A stretch of 64,000 nucleotides of DNA from Candidatus Kapaibacterium sp. (GTDB lineage: Bacteria > Bacteroidota > Ignavibacteria > Kapaibacteriales > HRBIN21): assembly GCA_025059875.1 (NCBI GenBank), contig JANXCT010000001.1, positions 186,001-250,000 of the forward strand. The letters are read 5' to 3'. Positions 17,196 to 25,897 of this stretch are shown here, in pieces. Every line of letters starts with the position of its first letter. The first letter of the stretch is position 1. A program made the translations under genes and the position numbers. Under the pieces are notes generated by a model, which searched no databases, had not been told where the DNA came from, and saw nothing but the letters and a program-made list of their open reading frames with translations.

Positions 17196-18053
17196 TCAAA
17201 AGGCGGTTCGGAAGTCAACACCCGCTTGGATGGCGTTGACCCGCCAGTTTTCGCGTGACGTGACCTTCGTAATCCCGAAGTTGTAGTAGATCCCTGGAAT
17301 GACTCGCCAGCGTCCGAAAGTGAGCTCGTACTGGACACCAGCTTTAGCTCCCAGACGGAGGCTACTCCGCTCTTCGATGTCACCGTCCCGGACGATGATG
17401 GTACGGTCGTTGTTGGTGTACCGTAGTCCGGGATCGGTTGTATCTCGAACGAAGACAGGAATGTAGCGTCGCCCCTCTATCTCCACGTAGTTGGGACTTG
17501 TGAGCTCATAGCGCTGCTGGAAGGTTCCTCGCACAGGGAGACCAATGGTCGGGCCAACCACGATCCCTACTGGGAGCCCTCCGATGTCTAGCCGATATAG
17601 GAGTTCGGCGTTGAAGGTGTAGTAGCTGACCTCGGCTACGTGACGTGTAGCCGTGTTGACAATGACGTGGGTGTCACGGCCAGCAATCATGACTGGCAGA
17701 CGGCTTGGGTAGGCCCCACCGGTAACCTCAAACCGTGTCGGTAGGTTGTCGAACATGAGGCGCATGATGACCGATGAACGAGAGGTCCTAGGATCCCCCA
17801 GGATATACTCCGCCGTCACGCCAAGGAAGAACCCGTTGGCAGATCCCCGTTCGAAGACTGGGCACTCTGCCTGTGTCGCAAAGGAGGCGATGTTCGCTGT
17901 GTGGAAGCTGCGATTGTAACCTGCTGCTGGCCCGATGAAGATTCGGGGCGGTACGATCTCGGGAGCCAGTGGGCTGGGCTCCAACTGTGCAAAAGCAGCT
18001 ATAGACGCCACAAGCTGAGCAGCGAGTGCTGTCCAGAGGGTCCGGCGTGCCAT
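17196..18053 (-). CDS. Outer-membrane beta-barrel protein
   Basis: 285 residues from ATG 18053, chosen because a signal peptide follows (MARRTLWTALAAQLVASIAAFAQ). The mature part has many short amphipathic strands, glycines at turns and a terminal phenylalanine (VDFRTAF), as in outer-membrane barrels. The opening strands (GPAAGYNRSFHTANI, then GFFLGVTAEYILG) resemble the start of the barrel fused to the IgGFc protein at 6833-9169. It follows the 1350-residue surface protein by 11 bases, so the two probably act together. No enzyme motif was seen. Confidence 0.7.
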   Translation of the reverse strand: MARRTLWTALAAQLVASIAAFAQLEPSPLAPEIVPPRIFIGPAAGYNRSFHTANIASFATQAECPVFERGSANGFFLGVTAEYILGDPRTSRSSVIMRLMFDNLPTRFEVTGGAYPSRLPVMIAGRDTHVIVNTATRHVAEVSYYTFNAELLYRLDIGGLPVGIVVGPTIGLPVRGTFQQRYELTSPNYVEIEGRRYIPVFVRDTTDPGLRYTNNDRTIIVRDGDIEERSSLRLGAKAGVQYELTFGRWRVIPGIYYNFGITKVTSRENWRVNAIQAGVDFRTAF

Positions 18054-18063
18054 CACGGTTGCC

Positions 18064-21000
18064 TTATCGCTGTATGACAAGCACATGGTGCTGGCGTGTC
18101 GTTCCCGCTATAAGCTGCAGATAGTAGCAACCTGCTGGCAGGGTAGCTATTTCAAATTTACGCAAATTCGCTCCTTGCTGTAAGGATATCGGCCATTCCT
18201 TCAAGGGTTGGCCATGTAAGTTGAGAAGGCGGAGCTGCGCCGTCGTTGGCGCTGAGCACCAGAAGGCAGCCGCAAAGGCATCAGCGGCTGGAGTGGGGAA
18301 TACTCTCAGAAGCCGTACCTCTGGGGCTTCCTGAAGGCGGACGGAGTATAAGTATGGGCTGCATGGTATGGAGAGACGGAAAGCCACCCGCAGTGTATCC
18401 CCGACGAAGCAGGCTCCTGAGTCTGGAACTACCACTGCTAGAACCGCATACTGCTGTTCTTTACCGAGATAGGCCTCCACGGGAAGCAGGAGTCGCCAGC
18501 GGGTACGGGAGGGTACCTGGAGGTGGACCGGGGCGACCCGGAAGCAGAAGCCCTGTGGTAACTCGTACGAGCTCTCAATGCCACTCACGCGTCCTCCCCT
18601 TCCATCGAGGAGCTCATACACTGCTTCTGCGGTACGGACATACCAGACCTCTGGCGGCAATGTCAGGCAGATGGTGCCGCTAGGAGTATGGCTCCCCAAA
18701 ACGGGTAGACTCCCTTCTAGGCTAACCAAGCCTTGCTCTCCAGGTTGTAAGGAGAGGGAGTCCATCCAGTCAATCGTCCATGGCTGTGGCCACAGGTGGA
18801 GACGGAGTGTGTCTTCCCAGATGAAGCGCTTGACTCGTAGCGTATCCTGATAGAGATGCTCTGAGCGGAGGCTTGCCCGAATCCGTATGGCTACGCTACC
18901 GCTTGGGAATCCGTCTAGTAGAGCCACCAGACAGAGAGAGTCACCCGGTACAATGCTCTTCGGCGGAGGGGGTGTAGCATCTAGTAAAGTCCCGCCTACC
19001 ACTGACAGGCCGTCCCAGACAATCGTAGTAGACCCCCAGTTCCAGAGGCAGAGTCTTACGGGGAGTTTAGAGCAAGCTGCAGTAGCCTCGGGTGGGAATA
19101 CGCGGACCGACCAGCGGGGAGTAGCTGTGTCCGGGGGAGGAAGCCCAAAACCTCGTAGAAGAACGTGCACTGTGTCCCATGGAGCGGGCGGGCGAGCGTT
19201 GTGGGAGATGGCAATCCATGCTCTATGCTCCCCTACGCGCAGCGGAGCAAAGCGGAGGGATACCTGGAAAAGACCACCGGGCATGACTTCCCAAGGCACG
19301 GGTGGTAGCTGGAGGAAGGAGAAGGCCGCAGCGTCAGGACCCTCTATCCAGAGCGAGTCTACTCGCACTGCCTCATTGCCAGCTGTAGTGAAGAGTACCG
19401 CCAGCGTGTCCTGGAAGCCTCCAAGCGGCAGAGTGTCAAACTCCACGACTCGGGGTGAGAGCTCTGGGGCTGTCCCCTCGCCCGTAAGCCTGATGGTAAT
19501 TGGAGGATGGAGTTGCCAAGAGCTTTGGAGCGTAAGGGAGCGCAAGTAGCGTTGTGCCTGCTGCGGAGCGAACCAGACGGGGAAGAGGAGCGTGTCACCA
19601 ACGTCGAGTGTCAGCACTGCGGCGATGTTACAGCCAAGCTCAGTATCGCCGCTGTCGCTGATGAGGTAGAGTTGCGTGGGACTGTCTCCGAGGTTGATGA
19701 TCGCCACAGTGGAGTCGAAGCGCTTTCCAATCCGACGTCGGCCCCAATCCAGCGAGACGTTGGGAATGAGGGGCGCAATTCCACGGCCATCGATGCGGGC
19801 GCGGACCGGTATCGGTGGCAGTGTGGTCAGTTCTATGTCGTCTGAGACGACTCCTGGCTGCTGCGGGCGGAATAGCACCCGTAGTCGTAGAGTATCGCCT
19901 GGAGATAATGTGCGAGGGAAGAGCCCTGAGGTATCCAATGTAAAGGCCAATCCACCTCCGACGATTCGAGCAGCTGTGACCGTCAGGGGCCGAGTCCCTA
20001 TGTTGATCCACTGTGTCAGGCACGCTCTCTCCTCCCCGACCAGCACATCTCCGAACGAGCACCCTCGAGCAGAGAGCCCAAGCGAATCCACCGTACCCCG
20101 AAGAGGGAGCGCAAACACTACTCCGCAAGATGCTGTGACATAGAGGGTGTCATTGAGTGGGGCCAGGTTGCCAGAGGGCTGGAAACAGATACGGATAGAG
20201 ATGGAGTCCTGTGGTGGCACTACTGCAGGGAGCTGAGGCTGCGTAGCGATTCGACGATCTCGGAAGCGGTAGTCCCACAGTCGGAGCGTATCCCGCCCAG
20301 GATTGACGGCTTGGACTTCCTTACACGTCGTTAAGTGCGCGGGAGCGTTGGAGAAGTCTGCTTGTGGTGGGTTCCACTGTAAGCGGGGAGGCTGGTAGGC
20401 GTAGCTGTACCATTGTCGGTTACCGGCATTGTCTCGAATCTCGACGTATAGGCGTCCCTCTGCGGAGAGGTCTTGGGGCCGTGCAAATAGGGTTGCCTCA
20501 GAGGCCACAGGTTGTTCGTACTCCCAGGTGTAGTTCCACGTGCTGTCAGGGATCGGGAGGAGCCACGCAATTCCGGCGGGGGTGTCAGAGCCTCGCAACG
20601 TGACACGGCCACATGTATCTGCGTGTGCAGTCAACTCTGGTGGTTCATCATCAACCCGCTGCTGAGGGAGAAGTCCACTTCCAAGCAGGAGAGCGTACGA
20701 GTCGACGTAGCCAGTTCCGTATACAATCCCTGCAAAGACTCCACGAGGGGAGCGGAGCTCGTAGATCCTCCCTGGTGCGACTCGAAGGCGGGCCCAGTAG
20801 TATTGCTTACCGTCAACGGTCCATGGGAGCCGCTGGGAACTAACCTCGGGAGCGAGTGTGGTCAACGGCACGTTGTTGAGAGTCAGCTCTGAGACAGCTT
20901 CATCACTCAGAATCAGGTTGATCCAGTGCCGCTTGAACTGGTTGAGGCCTGATAGAGTTGTGTCTGGCACAAAGCAGTGGGCGTGCTGGACATACTGCTC

Positions 21001-22116
21001 TATCGGCGGGACGAAGACCATTGCTGGGTCGAAACTGGCGTAGGGATCTGTGAGGGCTTGGGGTCCCCCGACAACGGCAGAGTACATCAGTTGGACGAGC
21101 AGGAAGGGTTGGTCGGCTTCCCACAGACCGACAGAGGCTTCTGCTGGGAAGTCAGCAACATCACCAGGCCTCTGGAGGACCGTCTCTATAACTGTTCCCG
21201 TTGAAGCTCGGGTTAGCCGAAGGCGAGTTTGAGGAGCAATAGCGATAGCCCGGAACCAGTCGCCTGTGCCGACGGCAAAGGGGACGGTAATGTATCGCCG
21301 ACCCAACGTCGGGATCGGAGGGAGCATTTCAACCAGGTGGTCCTTTGTGTCGACTTCTGTCGGCAGGTTGAAGGGGAGTGAGACACGGACATGCCCTGAG
21401 AGGACTCCGATGGGTTTGGAGCTTCGGATGAACGTCCCAGTCATATCCCCTGAGCCTTTCGGAGTAGAATCTGATTGCACCAGGTAGCACTCTCCGCGAT
21501 TGAGCACAACGGAGTGGGGTATGTCAGCAGCCTTTCCTGTCGAGGTGCGGACGCGAGGTACAAAGGTGACAACGGTAGAGTCATACGCTGCTATGACCAT
21601 CCACTGGCTTCGGCGGAGGGTCAAATCTCGACGCCGGTTGGCTGATGTGTCCCCGGGGCGTGGGGTATAAGCATCGTTCGGGAGGGAGGCTACAACGTAC
21701 TCCGTCCCCCAGTTTACGATTGGAAGGGCTGTGTACGCGTCTGTTGTGGTCGTCTGGCTGTTGAAAGCGTATACGACCACGGGAGCGTCTGATCGCACCT
21801 CCACCGCGCTGCGGAGAGGACGCTCGACAGTGCGGACTTCTAATTCCTGCGGTACAGCAATCCAGCGCTGCTCACCTGCAGCGAGCCGGTACTGCCGGGG
21901 GTGAGCTTCGGTGGGAAGCTGGAGCCATACGGTTGTGGGGGTGCGAGCAACGATGCTCAGCTGTAGCCGGAGTGAGGAGCCCCGCTCAATCTCGTTCTGC
22001 ATGAAGGCCACAAAGAAATGGGTGCCGGCAAACATTGAGGGGCGTTCTACCGGCTGTCCCCAGAGCGTGCCCGCTACTGTGACGGCAAGGAAGAGGGTTC
22101 TGTAGCCGTTGGACAT
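18064..22116 (-). CDS. Giant surface protein: IgGFc-binding-like, HYDIN-like repeats, T9SS tail
   Basis: 1350 residues with a signal peptide (TLFLAVTVAGTLWG). Residues about 30-480 form an IgGFc-binding-like domain sharing clear blocks with the protein at 6833: GTHFFVAFMQN, DAYTALPIVNWGTEY, RSSKPIGVLSGHV, DHLVEMLPP. An Ig-like part with DNAGNRQ comes next. From about 600 to 1000 there are at least three ASPM/SPD-2/HYDIN (choice-of-anchor D) type repeats, each with the FGDVLVGE... FRP or FAP pattern ending in RGRGI/GEGTAP-like turns. The last 80 residues (FPTPAADAF, LNLHGQPLKEW, LPAGCYYLQL) are a T9SS type A-like sorting tail. Likely a cell-surface adhesin or matrix protein; ligand unknown. 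Confidence 0.78.
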   Translation of the reverse strand: MSNGYRTLFLAVTVAGTLWGQPVERPSMFAGTHFFVAFMQNEIERGSSLRLQLSIVARTPTTVWLQLPTEAHPRQYRLAAGEQRWIAVPQELEVRTVERPLRSAVEVRSDAPVVVYAFNSQTTTTDAYTALPIVNWGTEYVVASLPNDAYTPRPGDTSANRRRDLTLRRSQWMVIAAYDSTVVTFVPRVRTSTGKAADIPHSVVLNRGECYLVQSDSTPKGSGDMTGTFIRSSKPIGVLSGHVRVSLPFNLPTEVDTKDHLVEMLPPIPTLGRRYITVPFAVGTGDWFRAIAIAPQTRLRLTRASTGTVIETVLQRPGDVADFPAEASVGLWEADQPFLLVQLMYSAVVGGPQALTDPYASFDPAMVFVPPIEQYVQHAHCFVPDTTLSGLNQFKRHWINLILSDEAVSELTLNNVPLTTLAPEVSSQRLPWTVDGKQYYWARLRVAPGRIYELRSPRGVFAGIVYGTGYVDSYALLLGSGLLPQQRVDDEPPELTAHADTCGRVTLRGSDTPAGIAWLLPIPDSTWNYTWEYEQPVASEATLFARPQDLSAEGRLYVEIRDNAGNRQWYSYAYQPPRLQWNPPQADFSNAPAHLTTCKEVQAVNPGRDTLRLWDYRFRDRRIATQPQLPAVVPPQDSISIRICFQPSGNLAPLNDTLYVTASCGVVFALPLRGTVDSLGLSARGCSFGDVLVGEERACLTQWINIGTRPLTVTAARIVGGGLAFTLDTSGLFPRTLSPGDTLRLRVLFRPQQPGVVSDDIELTTLPPIPVRARIDGRGIAPLIPNVSLDWGRRRIGKRFDSTVAIINLGDSPTQLYLISDSGDTELGCNIAAVLTLDVGDTLLFPVWFAPQQAQRYLRSLTLQSSWQLHPPITIRLTGEGTAPELSPRVVEFDTLPLGGFQDTLAVLFTTAGNEAVRVDSLWIEGPDAAAFSFLQLPPVPWEVMPGGLFQVSLRFAPLRVGEHRAWIAISHNARPPAPWDTVHVLLRGFGLPPPDTATPRWSVRVFPPEATAACSKLPVRLCLWNWGSTTIVWDGLSVVGGTLLDATPPPPKSIVPGDSLCLVALLDGFPSGSVAIRIRASLRSEHLYQDTLRVKRFIWEDTLRLHLWPQPWTIDWMDSLSLQPGEQGLVSLEGSLPVLGSHTPSGTICLTLPPEVWYVRTAEAVYELLDGRGGRVSGIESSYELPQGFCFRVAPVHLQVPSRTRWRLLLPVEAYLGKEQQYAVLAVVVPDSGACFVGDTLRVAFRLSIPCSPYLYSVRLQEAPEVRLLRVFPTPAADAFAAAFWCSAPTTAQLRLLNLHGQPLKEWPISLQQGANLRKFEIATLPAGCYYLQLIAGTTRQHHVLVIQR

Positions 22117-22164
22117 CGGCTCAGCTGCTAGACCAGAGCCAAGGAGTAAGTTACGAAGACTTCC

Positions 22165-22878
22165 TCAAGAAGCGCCCTGGCCTATTTTGGAGAGGTAATC
22201 AGCATTGAGGAGGGCGAATCGCACGAGGTCAGCTACACTACGAGCACGGAGTTTGTCCATGAGGTGCGCGCGGTGGGTATCTACCGTTCGTGGACTGATT
22301 CCCAGTCGGGAAGCAATTTCCTTGGTAGTTAGTCCCTCTGCGATGAGCTGTAACACTCGGCTCTCTTGCGGTGTGATCTTAACGAGGTCTTGCTCACCGA
22401 GGAGGGGACGAGGAATCCCCAGGTCTTGGACGAAAGCCAAGATAGCGGGGCTAAACACCTGTTCTCCGGCACTGACGGAGAGAATGGCCTCCACTAGTTC
22501 TTCCGGCTTCATGCTTTTGGTTAGGTAGCCGTGGGCTCCGGCACGGAGCGCCTGCTCAACGTGGAAGGCATCTTCATACGAGGTGAGGATGATGACACGT
22601 ACCTCGGGGAGTGTAGCGCGGAGGATACGAGTTGCTTGAATCCCGTTGAGGCGTGGCATGACAATATCCAGAAGCACGACATCGGGACGATAGTGGCGTG
22701 CCATCCCAACGGCCTCTTCACCGTTGCTGGCCTCTCCGGCAAGTTCGAACATGGGATACTTGCTCAGCACATGGCGGAGCCCGGTGCGCACGATTTCATG
22801 ATCGTCGGCGATCAGCAGTCGAAGGGTACCTGCAGAGATCTGAACGCCTGAGGCGGTTTTGTTAACGTAGCGCGGCAT
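22165..22878 (-). CDS. NarL/FixJ-type response regulator
   Basis: 237 residues from ATG 22878, with GGGAAG before it. The receiver domain has the acidic pair in LIADDHE, the phospho-acceptor Asp in VVLLDIVMP and the lysine in YLTKSM. The C-terminal LuxR helix-turn-helix is clear: ITPQESRVLQLIAEGLTTKE and then SRLGISPRTVDTHRAHL. No histidine kinase is adjacent, so it is an orphan within the window. It is first in a 10.4 kb co-directional run of envelope genes and may regulate it, but that is only positional. Confidence 0.93.
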   Translation of the reverse strand: MPRYVNKTASGVQISAGTLRLLIADDHEIVRTGLRHVLSKYPMFELAGEASNGEEAVGMARHYRPDVVLLDIVMPRLNGIQATRILRATLPEVRVIILTSYEDAFHVEQALRAGAHGYLTKSMKPEELVEAILSVSAGEQVFSPAILAFVQDLGIPRPLLGEQDLVKITPQESRVLQLIAEGLTTKEIASRLGISPRTVDTHRAHLMDKLRARSVADLVRFALLNADYLSKIGQGAS

Positions 22879-23008
22879 CCAGTTACTTCCCGCTGCCGTT
22901 TCTCGGCTACTTAAACTGAGTTTCCCAGGGATTGGTTCCGTGCGGAAAGACGTAGCCAACTAGGTCGTCAGTGGAAGTCGGTGAACGGTACGTCAACGGG
23001 ATCAGCAA

Positions 23009-23380
23009 ATGTCGCAAAGAATTGTAGGAAGGAGAGCTGAAGAGATTGCCGCCGAATATCTGCAAGGGCAAGGGTACAAGATTGTGGCCCGCAACGTGTA
23101 TGTCGGGCGTTGGGGCGAGATAGACCTTATTGCCTACGAGGACGAAGTTTTGGTCTTCGTTGAAGTGAAAGCACGTAGCTCCCTTCGGTTTGGCCTGCCA
23201 GAGGAAGCTCTCACCCAGCGTAAGCGGCGCCAGTTGGTGCAGGCAGCGCGTGCTTACCGTCAGCAACATGCTCTCGCTGAGGTACCATGTCGCTTCGATG
23301 TGATAGCAGTTGAGCTTTGGCATGCTCCTCCACAACTTCGCCACTACAAAGACGCCTTTGGCTCAGAGGAAGTGCTGTAG
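23009..23380 (+). CDS. YraN / UPF0102 family nuclease-like protein
   Basis: 123 residues. It has the restriction-endonuclease-like core of the family: GRRAEEIAAEYL, then GEIDLIAYEDEVLVFVEVKARSS, with the D...ExK metal-binding pattern intact. The cellular role is not established; a Holliday-junction or DNA-processing role has been proposed for the family. It is divergent from the response regulator, and its end overlaps the convergent nuoN by 18 bases. Confidence 0.9.
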   Translation: MSQRIVGRRAEEIAAEYLQGQGYKIVARNVYVGRWGEIDLIAYEDEVLVFVEVKARSSLRFGLPEEALTQRKRRQLVQAARAYRQQHALAEVPCRFDVIAVELWHAPPQLRHYKDAFGSEEVL

Positions 23381-24787
23381 GAGCTGGAGGAGTGGTCCGG
23401 GAAGGATGCCGAGGACGAGAACGGCAGCAGTGCTTAGCCATAGAGTGACTGCTGCTGTTCCGCTGGTAGTGGGAGCCAGGGCTTCGCGTGGTTCCCGGAA
23501 ATACATGGCCACCAGCACTCCGAGGTAGAAGTACGCCGAAATCATTGTCCCAACTGCTGCGACAACGGCGAGCCATGTGTAGCCTGCCTCGAGTGCGGCG
23601 ATGAAGAGGTAGTATTTGCCGACGAAGCCTGCAAATGGTGGGATCCCCGTGAGGGACAGCAGGAAGACCGCCATCAAGGCTGCCAGCACGGGATGCTGAC
23701 GGCTGAGTCCAGTATAGTCGCCCAGCTCTAAGCGGTGTTCGTTGTCATGCTCCACAACTGCAACCACGACAAATGCTCCCAGCTGCATGAAGAGGTATGC
23801 TGCTGCGTAGAACAGCATCCCAATCCACCCACGTTCGGACTGGGCAACGACGCCCATGAGGAGGTAGCCAGCATGGGCAATGGAGGAGTAGGCTAACATC
23901 CGCTTGATGTTGCTCTGGACCGCAGCAACGATGTTCCCGAGCAGAATCGTTGCCGCAGAGAGGACAGCAACGGCAGCTTGGATCCGATCCCCGATCGCAG
24001 GCTGTAGGGCTTGTAAGAGGGGCACCAAGGCCACAACGACAGCAGCCTTCCCGACAGTGCTCATGAATGCCGTGACAACCGTTGGAGCCCCTTGGTAGAC
24101 ATCCGGGACCCATTGGTGGAATGGGACGATTGCCAGCTTGAACCCGACCCCGACTAACAGCAATCCGAGTCCAATGAGGAGCAGGGTGGGTAGACTAGCC
24201 CCCTGCTGAAGCTGTGTTGCGATCCCTTGGTACGAAAGGGAACCACTGCTGCCGTAGACCATTGCGATACCGTAGAGTAGGAAGCCCGTTGCAAAAGCCC
24301 CTAAGAGGAAGTACTTCAAGGCTGCCTCTACGGAGCGGAGTTGTGTGCGGAAGTAGCCGGCCAAAACGTAGAATGAGACAGACATCAGCTCCAAACCGAG
24401 GAAGAAGCTCACCAGATGTGCGGAGTGCGCTAAGATGATGGCCCCGGCTACGGCGAAGAGGAGGAGAGTGTAGAACTCGTCGTACTCGCGTTCTCTGCAT
24501 CGGAGGTAGGGGCGGGCAGCTAACAGGGTCAAGAGTCCAGCGCCGGCCAGTAGAGTGTCGAACAGCGCAGCAGTGCCGCCAGCAACGAGCATGTCGGCGA
24601 AGACCGTGCCGCTGGCGGGGAGCGTCGCGATTCCGGCAGCTACCGTTGCTATAAGCCCCACCGTGCTGACCCAGAAGCTTATTGAAGTGCTATGGCGGAT
24701 TGCTGCGTCAAGTAGCATCACTACGACTGCGAGCAATCCTGCAAGAGCTACTGGTGCAACTGCGAAGAGCTGCTGTACGAACTCCAT
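23363..24787 (-). CDS. nuoN: NADH-quinone oxidoreductase subunit N
   Basis: 474-residue, mostly hydrophobic antiporter-like subunit of the proton-pumping membrane arm of complex I. The conserved core is visible: a glutamate-containing FFLGLELMS helix, the lysine-containing FKLAIVPFHQWVPDVYQGAPT, and NIKRMLAYSSIAHAGY. About 14 membrane helices are expected. It is the last gene of the nuoL-M-N block but is separated from nuoM by a lipoprotein gene. Confidence 0.95.
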   Translation of the reverse strand: MEFVQQLFAVAPVALAGLLAVVVMLLDAAIRHSTSISFWVSTVGLIATVAAGIATLPASGTVFADMLVAGGTAALFDTLLAGAGLLTLLAARPYLRCREREYDEFYTLLLFAVAGAIILAHSAHLVSFFLGLELMSVSFYVLAGYFRTQLRSVEAALKYFLLGAFATGFLLYGIAMVYGSSGSLSYQGIATQLQQGASLPTLLLIGLGLLLVGVGFKLAIVPFHQWVPDVYQGAPTVVTAFMSTVGKAAVVVALVPLLQALQPAIGDRIQAAVAVLSAATILLGNIVAAVQSNIKRMLAYSSIAHAGYLLMGVVAQSERGWIGMLFYAAAYLFMQLGAFVVVAVVEHDNEHRLELGDYTGLSRQHPVLAALMAVFLLSLTGIPPFAGFVGKYYLFIAALEAGYTWLAVVAAVGTMISAYFYLGVLVAMYFREPREALAPTTSGTAAVTLWLSTAAVLVLGILPGPLLQLLQHFL

Positions 24788-24814
24788 GACCGCTTACAGG
24801 TCGTGCAACGTGTT

Positions 24815-25897
24815 TCAGAAGAAGGCAATCGTTCCAGGGTTGACACCCACAGAGAATCGCTGAGTGTCGGCCATTACGGGATTGATACAGAGGACCTCGC
24901 CTGCCACGGTATAGGTACGGGCGTTCCCAATCCAGAGGCGTCCTGCTGCGTCCACGGCGAGGGTATACCAGGCATTGTAGCGCGGCTGAGGATTTGAAAT
25001 AAGCCGGAATGGCTCTCGGGAAGTGTCGGTCATAGAGACTCCCCAGACACCGTCGACAGTCAGGAACAGAAGCGTGTCTTGCAATGGTGTCCAAGCAACA
25101 TCGTAGCCGCTAATGGGTGCTCGCCATTCTCGAAGGCGGCGGAGAGAGGGTAATTCGTACTCCACGATGCCTCCGAGAGAGTCCTGCGACCACTTACTCG
25201 GTAGATGGAGGTAGAGGGCGTAGAGCCTTCGGTAGCGTGGGTTGACGGTGACAGAGACCGTGTTCGGACCAACGGGCAGCGTAGCGATCATGGAGCCTCG
25301 GCTCAAGGAGAGGACCGAAACTGTCCCTGCTAAAGGCTCGTTAGCTCGATAGTCACCGTAGCCAGAGTTAGCCACGAACACGAGGTCACCGTATGCTGCT
25401 ATGCCCTCTGGGGCAGGACCAACAGTGTATGCTACCGGTAGCTCCCGGAGATGGCGGAGATGGATTGCGGTTACCCTGTCCCGATACAGGTCTGTAACCA
25501 GTCCGAGGGTGTCGTTGACGATGCAGAGGAAGCGCGGATATTCGTTGAGTTGGAGGCGAATCCGGCCAAGCCATTCGGCCGTGCTGGCCCGGAAGCACTC
25601 AATGCTGCGAGCTCCAGAGACCACGACGTAGAGGGTGTCACCGAGGAGTTGCATGTGGTTGGCTACATCTCCCAGGATCTGTCCAGTACCGGCGAGTACG
25701 TCGAGGATCACTCGGCCGCTGGGAAGCTCAATCCGTGCCAGCGTTGCGTTGTTGTGTCCCCATAGCCCCTCGCAGAGTACGTAGACGCCGTGCTGCTCCG
25801 TAGGACGCGGAGGGGTGGTTGGAGCCGGGGTTTCAGAGCAACCCCACAGTACTACTGCAGAGGTGACGCCTAGGGTCAGTACATATCGCTGCAGCAT
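24815..25897 (-). CDS. YncE-like beta-propeller lipoprotein
   Basis: 360 residues. The N-terminus carries a lipoprotein signal with lipobox-like VVLWGCSE (Cys20). A low-complexity TPAPTTPPRPT linker is followed by repeats of the beta-propeller kind, such as VYVLCEGLWGHNNATLARIEL, DLVFVANSGYGDY and GRLWIGNARTYT. Such proteins are surface or periplasmic; function unknown. It is inserted between nuoM and nuoN, and its ATG overlaps the nuoM stop (TAATG), implying coupled translation with complex I genes. No redox motif is seen. Confidence 0.75.
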   Translation of the reverse strand: MLQRYVLTLGVTSAVVLWGCSETPAPTTPPRPTEQHGVYVLCEGLWGHNNATLARIELPSGRVILDVLAGTGQILGDVANHMQLLGDTLYVVVSGARSIECFRASTAEWLGRIRLQLNEYPRFLCIVNDTLGLVTDLYRDRVTAIHLRHLRELPVAYTVGPAPEGIAAYGDLVFVANSGYGDYRANEPLAGTVSVLSLSRGSMIATLPVGPNTVSVTVNPRYRRLYALYLHLPSKWSQDSLGGIVEYELPSLRRLREWRAPISGYDVAWTPLQDTLLFLTVDGVWGVSMTDTSREPFRLISNPQPRYNAWYTLAVDAAGRLWIGNARTYTVAGEVLCINPVMADTQRFSVGVNPGTIAFF

